This document shows positions 1-6,325 of a stretch of DNA of 7,503 nt, piece after piece. Positions within the stretch are counted from its first letter, which is position 1. Every line of letters starts with the position of its first letter. A model generated the notes under the pieces. That model searched no databases and was not told the DNA's origin. It saw only the letters and a program-made list of their open reading frames with translations. Location of the stretch: positions 1-7,503 of the forward strand of contig CBIHON010000089.1 in NCBI GenBank assembly GCA_966211965.1, in the 5' to 3' direction. The translations under genes were made by a program, and so were the position numbers. This DNA is from CBIHON01 sp966211965 (GTDB lineage Bacteria; Pseudomonadota; Gammaproteobacteria; Burkholderiales; Burkholderiaceae_D).

Positions 1-2
1 CG

Positions 3-173
3 CGTGTCTGCCAGCTAAGCGCGCCGCCGCCCAGGTGGAGCGGATGGACGCTTACTCTGTACACACGGGAATTGCTGACCATTGATGTGGCGGGGGCAAT
101 CCGCTCGGCCCGGGTGATCGATGTGCTCTTGCAGCTCATCAGCGTGCGCTATTTCCAGATTAGATTGGGCTGA
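3..173 (+). CDS. possible 3' end of an unknown gene (partial)
   Basis: An open frame runs in from the window edge and ends at a TGA at 171-173, giving about 56 codons. The stretch from codon 15 (WTLTLYTRELLTIDVAGAIR and onward) has a protein-like composition with alternating hydrophobic residues, and its last part could form a helix. I do not recognise a family and no motif is visible. The first ~14 codons (proline-rich) may already belong to a rearranged junction. It could equally be a chance open frame in GC-rich DNA. Confidence 0.2.
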   Translation, partial: RVCQLSAPPPRWSGWTLTLYTRELLTIDVAGAIRSARVIDVLLQLISVRYFQIRLG

Positions 174-188
174 AAAAACCAGTCAGGT

Positions 189-205
189 CAGCACGGTCCG
201 TGCTG
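189..205. promoter_or_regulatory. 17-bp palindrome upstream of the AP2/HTH gene
   Basis: CAGCACGG and CCGTGCTG form perfect 8-bp arms around a single central T. The site ends 36 nt before the earliest start (TTG 241) and 60 nt before the GTG at 265. Its position and odd-centred symmetry suit an operator for a dimeric helix-turn-helix protein, and the downstream gene encodes one, so autoregulation is an inference. A short RNA hairpin is unlikely because the loop would be one nucleotide. A weak -10-like AATAAT lies at 224-229 without a good -35. Confidence 0.4.
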
Positions 206-240
206 CAGGCGGCAGGCGAGCGAAATAATGACAAAAACTC

Positions 241-1929
241 TTGAAATCCCATGAGAGATGCCAAGTGAAAGAAACGGAATTGAAGAGCTACGCGATGCCT
301 AGTCTTGCGCTGTCTACAGACAAGTGCACCGAACCCCGCAACAGTACGGCGTCAGTACCGCCTGCGGCAAAAAGCCAACGCCTCAACCCGCATGCGGCAC
401 GCACACCCGAGGAAATGGGCATCTTCCGCTACTACAGCGAACGCTGCGCCGATTACTACCGGCAAGTTATCCTCACGCGCAACGGTAAAACCTACCGAAA
501 ATCGTTTTACGAAAAGCGCTGCGGCGGCGAACAGGCGGCCTTAACCCTGGCCCAGGCATGGCGCGACCGCATCCTGGCCGAACATCAACGCATGTCGCTG
601 GCCCAGTTTTGTTCCGTGCTGCGCAACAACAATACCTCCGGCGTGACCGGCGTGTACCGGCGCGACCGTATGAAGCGCGAAAAAAACGGCAAGGCGTACC
701 CCTATGTCGCTTGGGAAGCGCGCATTCCCCTTGGCAACGGCAAGACGCAGACGCGCAGCTTCCTGGTCAAGACCTATGGCGAGGAAGGCGCCAAGCAACG
801 TGCCATCGAGGCCCGGCAACAGGGGTTGGCCGCGCTCGAACACATCGCCTTGCGGGAACACCTGCAGCCGCAACCGGTCAGCACAGCCGAGGATATCGCC
901 CTGCTTCAAGCCCACTTGCGTATTCCGCACGAGCAGCGCGAACGCAAGGCCGCCGCGCGGCAAGCCCGCCAAATGCAGGCCGCGCGGCGTGTCGCACAAA
1001 AGCAGGCGGAGGCGCAAGCCGCCCTGCAGCAGGCGCTGCAAACCCCCAACCGCAGCGGTGAACCGTATGTCACGCGTTATGAGAATGAAAGCGGACGTGG
1101 CGGTTACTACCGCGTCATCTTCGAGCGCCAACGCCAGCGCTACAGCAAAGTTTTCTCCGACCGGGAATACGGCAGCGCCCAGGTTGCGCTGGAAGCAGCC
1201 AAGGTCTGGCGCGACCAGACGTTTCAATCGCTGCCGGTTGTTAGCAAGGCACAGGCCGTGACGAACATGCGGGCGGCCAATACCAGCGGGGTGGTCGGTG
1301 TGCACCGCATCCATGAGACCCGCAACGGCAAGCGCAAGGAATGGTGGCGGGCGCAGAGCCCGAACCAGCCGGGACAGCCGCACCGCAACAAACGGTTCTC
1401 GATTGAGAAATACGGCGAACGGCAAGCCTTCGAACTGGCCGTGAAAGCACGTGCGGCCTATGTCGCCGAATTGGCCGATGTTCCGCACCTGCCCAAGAAT
1501 GCAGCCAAGCAAATGATGCATGCCTTGAACAAGGCAAGCCAAGCATCGTCAAGCGGCCGGTCTGGGCCGGGCAGCCAGCCGGCAGGGGCGGGGCAGCATG
1601 CCGTCTCCGAAGCCGCGGAAACAAGCCGGCTGGCTGCAGCGGGCGACACCGCCAAACTATTGGACGTCTTGAAAGAGAAGGTGGGCGCGGCAAGCGACTA
1701 TGCGCTTAGCCGTGCGTTGAACCTCACTCCGCCGGTGATCAGCAAATTGCGCAACGGCCGGCTGGCGGTCGACCTCGACTTGCTCAACCTTTTGCACAGA
1801 GCTACCGGCATGGAAGTGCAGGCAATGAAGGACGCACTGGGTGCGGCATGGACAGGAACGACCCCGCACCAGAAAATCAAGGCGAGATCAAGGGATCGCT
1901 CGGCCAAGGGGTATCTTGAAAACCGCTGA
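241..1929 (+). CDS. multi-AP2-domain protein with C-terminal Cro/CI-like helix-turn-helix
   Basis: This is an intact 562-codon frame for a predicted DNA-binding protein. Residue numbers count from TTG 241. Two copies of a two-part unit are visible. Each pairs a compact AP2-like module (about 71-114 and 279-327, both with YYR-V near the start and WRD at the end of the helix) with a module that opens on an NTSGV-GV motif (about 129-200 and 345-410), typical of bacterial AP2 domains. A charged Ala/Gln/Arg helix (about 219-267) links the units. A Ser/Gly/Ala-rich linker (431-466) leads to a Cro/CI-like HTH (about 470-535, ALSRALNLTPPVISKLRNG) resembling small Betaproteobacterial HTH proteins. Possible starts are TTG 241, GTG 265 (GAGAG 7 nt upstream) and ATG 295 (GAAGAG 7 nt upstream); GTG 265 or ATG 295 looks more natural. 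No nuclease motif is visible. It probably acts as a transcription factor or DNA-bridging protein, perhaps phage-borne; its target is unknown. Confidence 0.8.
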   Translation: MKSHERCQVKETELKSYAMPSLALSTDKCTEPRNSTASVPPAAKSQRLNPHAARTPEEMGIFRYYSERCADYYRQVILTRNGKTYRKSFYEKRCGGEQAALTLAQAWRDRILAEHQRMSLAQFCSVLRNNNTSGVTGVYRRDRMKREKNGKAYPYVAWEARIPLGNGKTQTRSFLVKTYGEEGAKQRAIEARQQGLAALEHIALREHLQPQPVSTAEDIALLQAHLRIPHEQRERKAAARQARQMQAARRVAQKQAEAQAALQQALQTPNRSGEPYVTRYENESGRGGYYRVIFERQRQRYSKVFSDREYGSAQVALEAAKVWRDQTFQSLPVVSKAQAVTNMRAANTSGVVGVHRIHETRNGKRKEWWRAQSPNQPGQPHRNKRFSIEKYGERQAFELAVKARAAYVAELADVPHLPKNAAKQMMHALNKASQASSSGRSGPGSQPAGAGQHAVSEAAETSRLAAAGDTAKLLDVLKEKVGAASDYALSRALNLTPPVISKLRNGRLAVDLDLLNLLHRATGMEVQAMKDALGAAWTGTTPHQKIKARSRDRSAKGYLENR

Positions 1930-2126
1930 CGGCATATATCTTGAGCGTCCGCGCTGAAGTCGAGGCGGCCGACCTCGTCGGCACGATGGACTGGATGGTC
2001 CGCGGTTTCGGGCGTGCATCAGAGCAGCTGTCGGATTGAGGCTTCCTTTTCTGCCGCCATTCATGCGGACATCGCAACGCATCGTGATGCATCGACACAC
2101 TCTCCGCGCCGGGTCGTGATGCGATA

Positions 2127-2160
2127 GTCGGTCCCAGGCATTCGCATTCCTGGGACCGAC
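2127..2160. repeat. perfect 12-bp inverted repeat before the terminase fragment
   Basis: GTCGGTCCCAGG (2127-2138) and CCTGGGACCGAC (2149-2160) are exact reverse complements around a 10-nt loop. A second, looser pair, GTGATGCG (2116-2123) and CGCATCAC (2178-2185), flanks it asymmetrically. There is no T tract downstream, so a standard Rho-independent terminator is not supported. It ends 2 nt before the TTG that opens the terminase frame. It could be a hairpin terminator of another kind for the AP2 gene, a protein-binding site, or a recombination scar. Confidence 0.6.
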
Positions 2161-2162
2161 GC

Positions 2163-2723
2163 TTGGCGAACGAATTACGCATCACCTTACCAAGGCTGTT
2201 TCCCGTCCAGCAGCACATCGCCGCCAGCACCGCGCGCTTCAATGCCGTCTCCGGGGGCCGCGAATCCGGCAAGACGGCCCTTGCCATCGATCTCTTGCTC
2301 GCGTCGCGCTACGGCGCCTTGCAGGGCTTCCCGGTGGCTTTCCTGCTGCCCGATGCCGAATCGGTTTTGAAAGCCAAGCGGCGCCTCTTCGGCATGATCC
2401 CGGCGCTGTTGTCCGGCCGGCTCGACCGCCCGCGCGTGGACTTGCTGACCGGCGGCGCCATCACCTTCCAGCCGCTCGCCAGTGTGGGCAAGAAGCCGAA
2501 ACGCGAGCCTCAGGGCCGATGCCTTGCTGGGAACTGGAAAATCGTTTACTGTCATTGTCACCGGCAGAAGGTGACTGGTGGCCGCTTTCGGTTTCGAGCC
2601 GCTGGGTGGTCGACAAGACCGCCGAGCACAAGCGTACCTTCCACCTTGTACCCTGTATACCGGAATGGGCATTACCAGCCGGCGTCCGGCAAATGGCCGC
2701 TGGCGCTGCAGCGATGGGGTTAG
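2163..2723 (+). pseudogene. phage terminase large subunit, N-terminal fragment
   Basis: The first ~118 codons resemble the N-terminal ATPase part of phage terminase large subunits, the motor that packages DNA into the prohead. Visible are an LPRLFPVQQ segment, then RFNAVSGGRESGKT with a Walker A-type GGRESGKT at residues 31-38. A second strand-like segment (FPVAFLLPDAESVLKAKRRL, 56-75) and an LLTGGAITFQPL segment (94-105) follow. After about position 2515 the similarity stops: the expected Walker B (VVIDEA-like) segment, the rest of the ATPase and the nuclease domain are absent. The remaining codons are low-complexity, Cys/Arg-rich and look out of frame. Only a TTG start is available, with no convincing Shine-Dalgarno site. 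The 2516-2738 stretch holds no gene I recognise. I call it a broken prophage gene; exact phage affinity is not determinable here. Confidence 0.6.
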
Positions 2724-2738
2724 AACAAGCCAGCGGAG

Positions 2739-3302
2739 TTATGCCTCATCCGTACCCGGCGTAAAACTCCACTTCGGACTCATCAGCACCGCCAGCACAG
2801 ACACCACGGCAATCGCGATTGAAATCCACAAGGTCACCGGCGTTTCGGCAATGCGCTGCGGGTAGATCCTGAGTGCCGCACCCAGCCCCACGGTGTTGCC
2901 GCCCGCGATCAGTACGGCGGTTGCATAGTCATGAAACCTGCGCGCCTTGTTGGCGCCGATCGCCCACTTCGGATGCGTGTTGTAACTCGGCAGGCTCTCA
3001 TGCGCATCCTCCAGCCGCTCCAGTGCCGACATGAACCGCCGCAGGTTGGTGATGGCGCGCTCGGCCTTGTAGTTGAGGAAGGCCAGGCATACGGAAGCGA
3101 CGGGAAAACCCAGCAGCAGCCATTCGGCGGGAACGGTGCTCTTGCCTTCATTCGGCTTGAGCGCGACGAGCGCCGCCAGCAGACTCACCACCAGCGTGAC
3201 ATAGAGGGTGAGCGCTTGCTGGCGCTGCTGGATGCGCGCATTGACTTCCTGGCTGGCGGCGATGAAGCGGTAGTTTGCGTCGACCGATGATTTGATTGCC
3301 AT
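2739..3302 (-). CDS. small four-helix membrane protein, function unknown
   Basis: This is an intact 187-codon gene starting at ATG 3302-3300, with AGGA about 9 nt upstream. The frame is open further upstream to 3653, but those codons come from ccmI, so the internal ATG is the right start. The product has a soluble, probably helical N-terminus rich in Gln and Arg (1-29), then two hydrophobic segments (about 31-48 and 61-77). A charged cytosolic-type helix (79-100) and a loop follow, and two more hydrophobic segments lie at about 125-144 and 156-174. No catalytic motif is seen. The paired-helix layout with a following soluble helix is loosely like SLATT-type membrane proteins, but that is a weak guess. 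It follows the ccmI remnant by about 70 nt, where a TAGAAT-like -10 (3335-3340, minus strand) may give it its own promoter. Confidence 0.7.
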   Translation of the reverse strand: MAIKSSVDANYRFIAASQEVNARIQQRQQALTLYVTLVVSLLAALVALKPNEGKSTVPAEWLLLGFPVASVCLAFLNYKAERAITNLRRFMSALERLEDAHESLPSYNTHPKWAIGANKARRFHDYATAVLIAGGNTVGLGAALRIYPQRIAETPVTLWISIAIAVVSVLAVLMSPKWSFTPGTDEA

Positions 3303-3372
3303 GGGGCGGATTCCTGTGTGCTGAAGGGCAATTGATTCTACATCGGGTTCGTGGCCACAGGGCGATGGAGCT

Positions 3373-3914
3373 TCATTTGCCGTGCGATGTGGCGGCGAGA
3401 GATTCCGCCTTTGCCACGCTTGCGGCAATCGATTGCGCGATGTCGGCGTCGGGCGGCACCATGGCGAGGATTTTTTTCCACGGCAAGAAGCTTTCGCATA
3501 GTCCCCGCGTTCGTAGGCGGCGCTGCCTGCCAGTGCCAGCGCCTGGGCGTGGTTGGGGGCGATCGCCAGCGCGCGCTCGATCAGGCGTTCCGGTTCGCCC
3601 GAGAGGTTGTGGTTCAGGCTCATTCCCAGCGCGACGGCGTAGTCGGTCAGCACGTCGGGGTTGTCCGGTTCCAGCGCGAGCAGGCGCCGGTAGGCTTCGG
3701 AGGCGGCATCGAAGCGCTGCAGATTCTCATAGGAGCGCGCCAGCCGTCGGCATCGCCGGGGTTGTTCTTCAGGCGCTCCGCGAGCCGGCGCTTACCATGG
3801 CTTCGATTTGCGCCGGGCCGATGCGGGGAGTGCCGTCCGTCGAAGCGTATGCGCCGCCCACCAGCAATGCGAGGGCGATGCCGGATTGAAGAAGGAGCCT
3901 TGTCGCGGACCTAG
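3373..3914 (-). pseudogene. ccmI: c-type cytochrome biogenesis protein CcmI (CycH), 3' portion, frameshifted
   Basis: This is the C-terminal TPR part of CcmI, which holds apocytochrome c for haem ligation at the outer face of the inner membrane. Reading across frames on the minus strand gives a hydrophobic helix (IALALLVGGAYAS) and RIGPAQIEAMV. Next come LKNNPGDADGW, YENLQRFDAASEAYRRLL and DVLTDYAVALGMSLNHNLSG, which is the diagnostic TPR block. ERALAIAPNHAQALALAGSA, YERGDYAKA and WKKILAMVPPDADIAQS then lead to a TGA at 3375-3373. Three frame breaks separate these segments: near 3786-3792 (one base lost), near 3740-3745 (about ten bases lost) and near 3485-3490 (one base lost). The 5' half is missing, and the fragment is joined directly to the first codons of ccmD. 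It cannot make a functional protein. Confidence 0.85.
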
Positions 3915-3953
3915 GCCCATCGCGAAGAATTCGCTCCAGCTGTTCCAGGCCAT
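3915..3953 (-). pseudogene. ccmD: haem exporter protein CcmD, first 13 codons only
   Basis: Starting at ATG 3953-3951, the minus strand encodes MAWNSWSEFFAMG, the conserved opening of the small CcmD protein (W-SW-EFFAMGGY in relatives). CcmD is a single-span inner-membrane protein that assists release of haem-loaded CcmE from CcmABC. The membrane segment is missing because the sequence passes after GGC (3917-3915) into CcmI-derived DNA. The start overlaps the ccmC stop as TGATG, the usual translational coupling in this operon. The fragment is short, but its position right behind a ccmC tail makes the identification firm. Confidence 0.75.
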
Positions 3954-4042
3954 CACGCACGCTCCACGATCCAAGCGGCATGGCGCTCGCGTTCCAGGAT
4001 GATGGCGCGCACCCGTGTCAGCACGGTCGCCGCCGCATAGGC
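3953..4042 (-). pseudogene. ccmC: haem exporter protein CcmC, last ~29 codons only
   Basis: The minus strand reads AYAAATVLTRVRAIILERER and then HAAWIVERA before a TGA at 3955-3953. This matches the C-terminal tail of CcmC, the membrane protein that presents haem to CcmE: the end of the last membrane helix followed by the R-R-ILERER cytosolic tail. About 200 upstream codons, including the tryptophan-rich motif, are gone. The frame is continuous with the ccmB remnant upstream, but a TAG at 4045-4043 separates them. The scar between the two genes therefore lies close to 4043-4050. Confidence 0.75.
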
Positions 4043-4609
4043 CTACATGTCCAGTTGCGCTCCGGTAGCCCCGGCGCCGAAAATCAGCACCGGCATATAC
4101 AAGGGAAGGACGAGCAGCGCGACCAGCACGTCGCCGCCGTGCACGCCGAGCGTGAGCGCGCCGCCAATAGCGCCCACCAGGCTCAGGACGGGCGTGCCGA
4201 GCAGCAGGCTGGCGGCAAGCACGGCGATGGCATCGGCGGGCAGGTCGAACTGCAGTGCCAGCGCCGGCGACAGCAGCACCAGCGGCAAGCCGGAAACCAG
4301 CCAGTGCGCCGTCACCTTGACGATCACGATCAGCGTCAGCGGTTCCGGCGAGAGCAGCATCTGTTCCAGCGTGCCGTCGGCGCAGTCGAGCGCGAACATG
4401 CGCGGGAGCGAGAGCATCGTCGCCAGCAGCGCGGCAGTCCAGAGGATGCCGGGCCCCATGCTGCGCAGCATGTCCCGCTCCGCTCTCGTGCCGAGGGGAA
4501 AGAGGGCGGTGACCATGACGAAGAAGAACAGCGAGGTCAATGCATCGGAACGCCGTCAGTACGCCAGCAACAGGTCGCGTTCGATGACGCAGGCCAGGGT
4601 CTTGATCAT
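4043..4609 (-). pseudogene. ccmB: haem exporter membrane subunit CcmB, nonsense codon and lost 3' end
   Basis: CcmB is the membrane partner of the CcmA ATPase. Translation begins at ATG 4609-4607 (MIKTLACVIERDLLLAY) and meets TGA at 4558-4556. The same frame then continues as RRSDALTSLFFFVMVTALFP, so a single CGA-to-TGA change most simply explains the stop. The rest shows the typical helices and family signatures: GPGILWTAALLATMLSLPRM, DCADGTLEQMLLSPEPL, AHWLVSGLPLVLLSPALALQ and LVALLVLPLYMPVLIFGAGA. It ends after AQLDM at a TAG, about 30 residues short of the usual ~220, where it is fused to the ccmC tail. Its ATG overlaps the ccmA stop (ATGA). Restart at TTG 4540 could make a 165-residue fragment, but function is unlikely. 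Confidence 0.88.
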
Positions 4610-4869
4610 GCCGCCTCGCCCAGGTCGAGCAGGTGCAGGCGGCGTGCTTCCAGCGTCAGCGGCTGGTGCGTCGTATAGACCACGATGCCCTTGCGTGCGA
4701 GATGCCGGTTCAGCACGGTGCGCAAGACGTCGATGGAAGTCTGGTCCAGCGCGCTGAAAGGTTCGTCCAATACCAGGAGCGGCGGCAGGGGCGCGGTGCA
4801 GAGACGTGCGAGCGCGACACGCTTGCGCTGGCCTTGCGACAGGATGGCTGCCGGCAGGTGTGCCGCATG
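4606..4869 (-). pseudogene. ccmA: haem exporter ATPase CcmA, C-terminal 87 codons
   Basis: CcmA is the ABC ATPase of the CcmABC haem-handling complex. The minus strand carries its second half: the ABC signature in HLPAAILSQGQRKRVALARL, Walker B in PLLVLDEPFSALD, and the H-loop in GIVVYTTHQPLTLEARRLHL. It ends at TGA 4608-4606, overlapping the ccmB ATG. The Walker A half (about 110-120 residues) is absent: beyond about 4869 the DNA encodes the start of the sigma-54 activator on the other strand. No start codon or promoter remains, so the gene is dead. It overlaps spurious open frames on both strands and was found by reading the correct minus frame. Confidence 0.88.
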
Positions 4870-5894
4870 ACAAGCTGCATGACCTGATCGAGCGCATCGC
4901 GCCGAGCGAGGAAACCGTGCTGATCACCGGCGAGACGGGAACAGGCAAGGAACTCGTGGCGCGCCACGTGCATGCGCTCAGCAACCGGCGTGACGCGAAA
5001 TTCGTCGCCATCAATTGCGGCGCGTTTTCCGAAACGCTGATCGAGAGCGAACTATTCGGCTACGAGCGTGGCGCCTTCACCGGCGCGCAGCAGGGCAAGG
5101 CAGGCTGGTTCGAGACCGCCAACGGCGGCACGCTCTTCCTGGACGAGATCGGCGATCTGCCCCTGCCCATGCAGGTCAAGCTCTTGCGCGTGCTGCAGGA
5201 GCGCGAGGTGGTGCGGCTCGGGTCGCGCCAGCCGGTTCCTATCGATGTGCACCTCATCGCGGCGACCAATGTCGACCTTGCGGAAGCCGTGCGCGCCGGC
5301 CGCTTCCGTGAGGATCTCTATTACCGGCTCAAGGTGATTTCCCTGCCCTTGCGGCCGCTGCGCGAACGCCATGGCGATATCCTGCCGTTGATGCGGCACT
5401 TCTTGCAGACCTATGCGCAGCGCATCGGCGAAAACGACGTGCAGCTCACCAGCGACGCGGAACAGGAATTGTTGTCGTATCCATGGCCGGGCAACATTCG
5501 CGAACTGGAAAACGTCATCCATGGCGCGGTGCTGGTCAGCCGCAACGGCATGGTGACCGCCTCTGATCTGCACCTGCCGCAACTGCATGCCGACTGGGCA
5601 CTGTACAAGGCACCACCGGTTGCTCCGGCGGGACGGCAACTCGAGGCGCTTGCACCATCCGCCTACAGGCAGGAAGAGTCGTATGCGCAACCAGCCACCG
5701 CGATGGAGCGCTTTCATCGTGCATGGCGTGAACTGCTCGACTCGGGCGAGGAGATTCTGTTCGAGAAGCTGGAGCGAGACCTCGTGCTCGCCGCCTGGGG
5801 GAGCAGGCAGCTTAACCAGGTGCAGGCCGCACGTTACCTGAACATCGGCCGCAATGTCCTGCGCACCTTCTTGAAGAAGGCCGGGGTGCTGTGA
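4860..5894 (+). CDS. sigma-54-dependent enhancer-binding activator (SfnR-like), 5'-truncated
   Basis: This is an AAA+ activator of sigma-54 RNA polymerase. Residues are counted from GTG 4860. Walker A GETGTGKE is at 24-31, and the sigma-54 contact loop GAFTGA at 71-76. Walker B GGTLFLDEIGDL is at 89-100, arginine-finger GRFREDLYYRL at about 147-157, and WPGNIREL at 209-216. A FIS-type HTH (NQVQAARYLNIGRNVLRTFL) at about 319-338 forms the C-terminus. There is no receiver or GAF domain, as in SfnR-type activators of sulfur or organic-acid catabolism. Relatives carry roughly 20-30 more N-terminal residues; here homology begins at 4866. The frame stays open back to GTG 4806, but those codons are antisense of ccmA. 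GTG 4860 lacks a good ribosome site, and the native promoter is lost. The core is intact, so activity depends on chance expression; it may be a pseudogene. Confidence 0.8.
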   Translation: MPHDKLHDLIERIAPSEETVLITGETGTGKELVARHVHALSNRRDAKFVAINCGAFSETLIESELFGYERGAFTGAQQGKAGWFETANGGTLFLDEIGDLPLPMQVKLLRVLQEREVVRLGSRQPVPIDVHLIAATNVDLAEAVRAGRFREDLYYRLKVISLPLRPLRERHGDILPLMRHFLQTYAQRIGENDVQLTSDAEQELLSYPWPGNIRELENVIHGAVLVSRNGMVTASDLHLPQLHADWALYKAPPVAPAGRQLEALAPSAYRQEESYAQPATAMERFHRAWRELLDSGEEILFEKLERDLVLAAWGSRQLNQVQAARYLNIGRNVLRTFLKKAGVL

Positions 5895-6208
5895 GAGGTT
5901 GTGTCCGGATGGCGTGTGCACTGCTATTGCGTAAATTGATTCTGGATGCAAACGTCAAGTGGCGTATCGGGTTAAATTGTTGTTAATTGAGAAGGTTATT
6001 GCGTTGGCGTGACGGTGGAAGGCGCGCTCTCTTATCGGGAAAAGCCTTACGAAGGTAAGCAGCCTCGGAACGTTTGTACTTGTACGCTGGTGTGTAGTTA
6101 AAATAAAGTGCTATTCAGCAGGGCTGGCGAGCACAATGAGCATTTTTGTTGGTACTTTTAAAAATGAAATAAGAAAGACCGCGTATTTATACGGGGTACA
6201 GCCTGATA
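5895..6208. other. gene-free stretch after the activator
   Basis: About 310 bp of lower-GC DNA. I see no terminator with a T tract after the activator stop and no open frame with recognisable motifs. A minus-strand reading around 5980-6095 gives a basic, Tyr/Lys-rich stretch (PAYKYKRSEAAYLRKAFP) ending in TAA. It looks protein-like but matches nothing I know and has no start nearby. This may be flank or remnant of the integrated element marked by the tRNA-like end and recombinase fragment to its right. Confidence 0.4.
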
Positions 6209-6230
6209 TTCGATTCCGGTTTCGGCACCA
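6209..6230 (+). other. tRNA 3'-end-like sequence, candidate att site
   Basis: The stretch starts with TTCGATTCCGG, a T-loop followed by the 3' side of a T-stem. It ends with TTTCGGCACCA, an acceptor strand with discriminator A and CCA. The matching acceptor strand GCCGAAA and the tRNA body are not present upstream, and the 5' T-stem side (GATAT) does not pair, so this is not a complete tRNA gene. It is also one nucleotide shorter than a regular T-arm/acceptor unit. Tyrosine-recombinase elements commonly insert at tRNA 3' ends, and a recombinase remnant starts about 95 nt to the right, so a left-over attachment site is the favoured reading. Confidence 0.4.
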
Positions 6231-6325
6231 ACCCATTATGCATAAGGCTTTCAGGCCGATTTGATCTTCAAGGCCTTTCAGCGCACCTTGGCAACTGTCA
6301 ACCAAGTGCCAACCACGCCAAAGTA

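Noticed and set aside
228..254. Eight-codon leader-like frame (MTKTLEIP) before the AP2 gene
   Set aside because: Too short and without a clear ribosome site; no attenuator-type structure follows.
541..1542. 333-codon minus-strand open frame opposite the AP2/HTH gene
   Set aside because: It is composition-driven antisense of a gene with clear domains; no motif or start signal of its own.
1941..2039. Short TTG-started frame after the AP2 gene (SVRAEVEAADLVGTMDWMVR and onward)
   Set aside because: The sequence looks protein-like, but it is only 32 codons with no ribosome site and no known family; it may be a gene remnant or chance.
3296..3914. Plus-strand open frames over the ccmI remnant
   Set aside because: The minus strand gives TPR-type CcmI segments; the plus frames are Arg/Pro-rich shadows.
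3980..4757. Two long plus-strand open frames (232 and 236 codons) over ccmB/ccmA
   Set aside because: They are Gln/His/Arg- or Ser/Arg-rich antisense readings of clear CcmB and CcmA sequence.
5052..5951. 299-codon minus-strand open frame
   Set aside because: It lies opposite the AAA+ and HTH domains of the sigma-54 activator and has no recognisable content.
6130..6230. Complete tRNA gene ending at 6230
   Set aside because: No GCCGAAA acceptor strand, D-arm or anticodon arm is found upstream, and the T-stem does not pair.
6111..6305. 64-codon minus-strand open frame beyond the recombinase relic
   Set aside because: It crosses the tRNA-like end and has no recognisable motif; no evidence that it is a gene.
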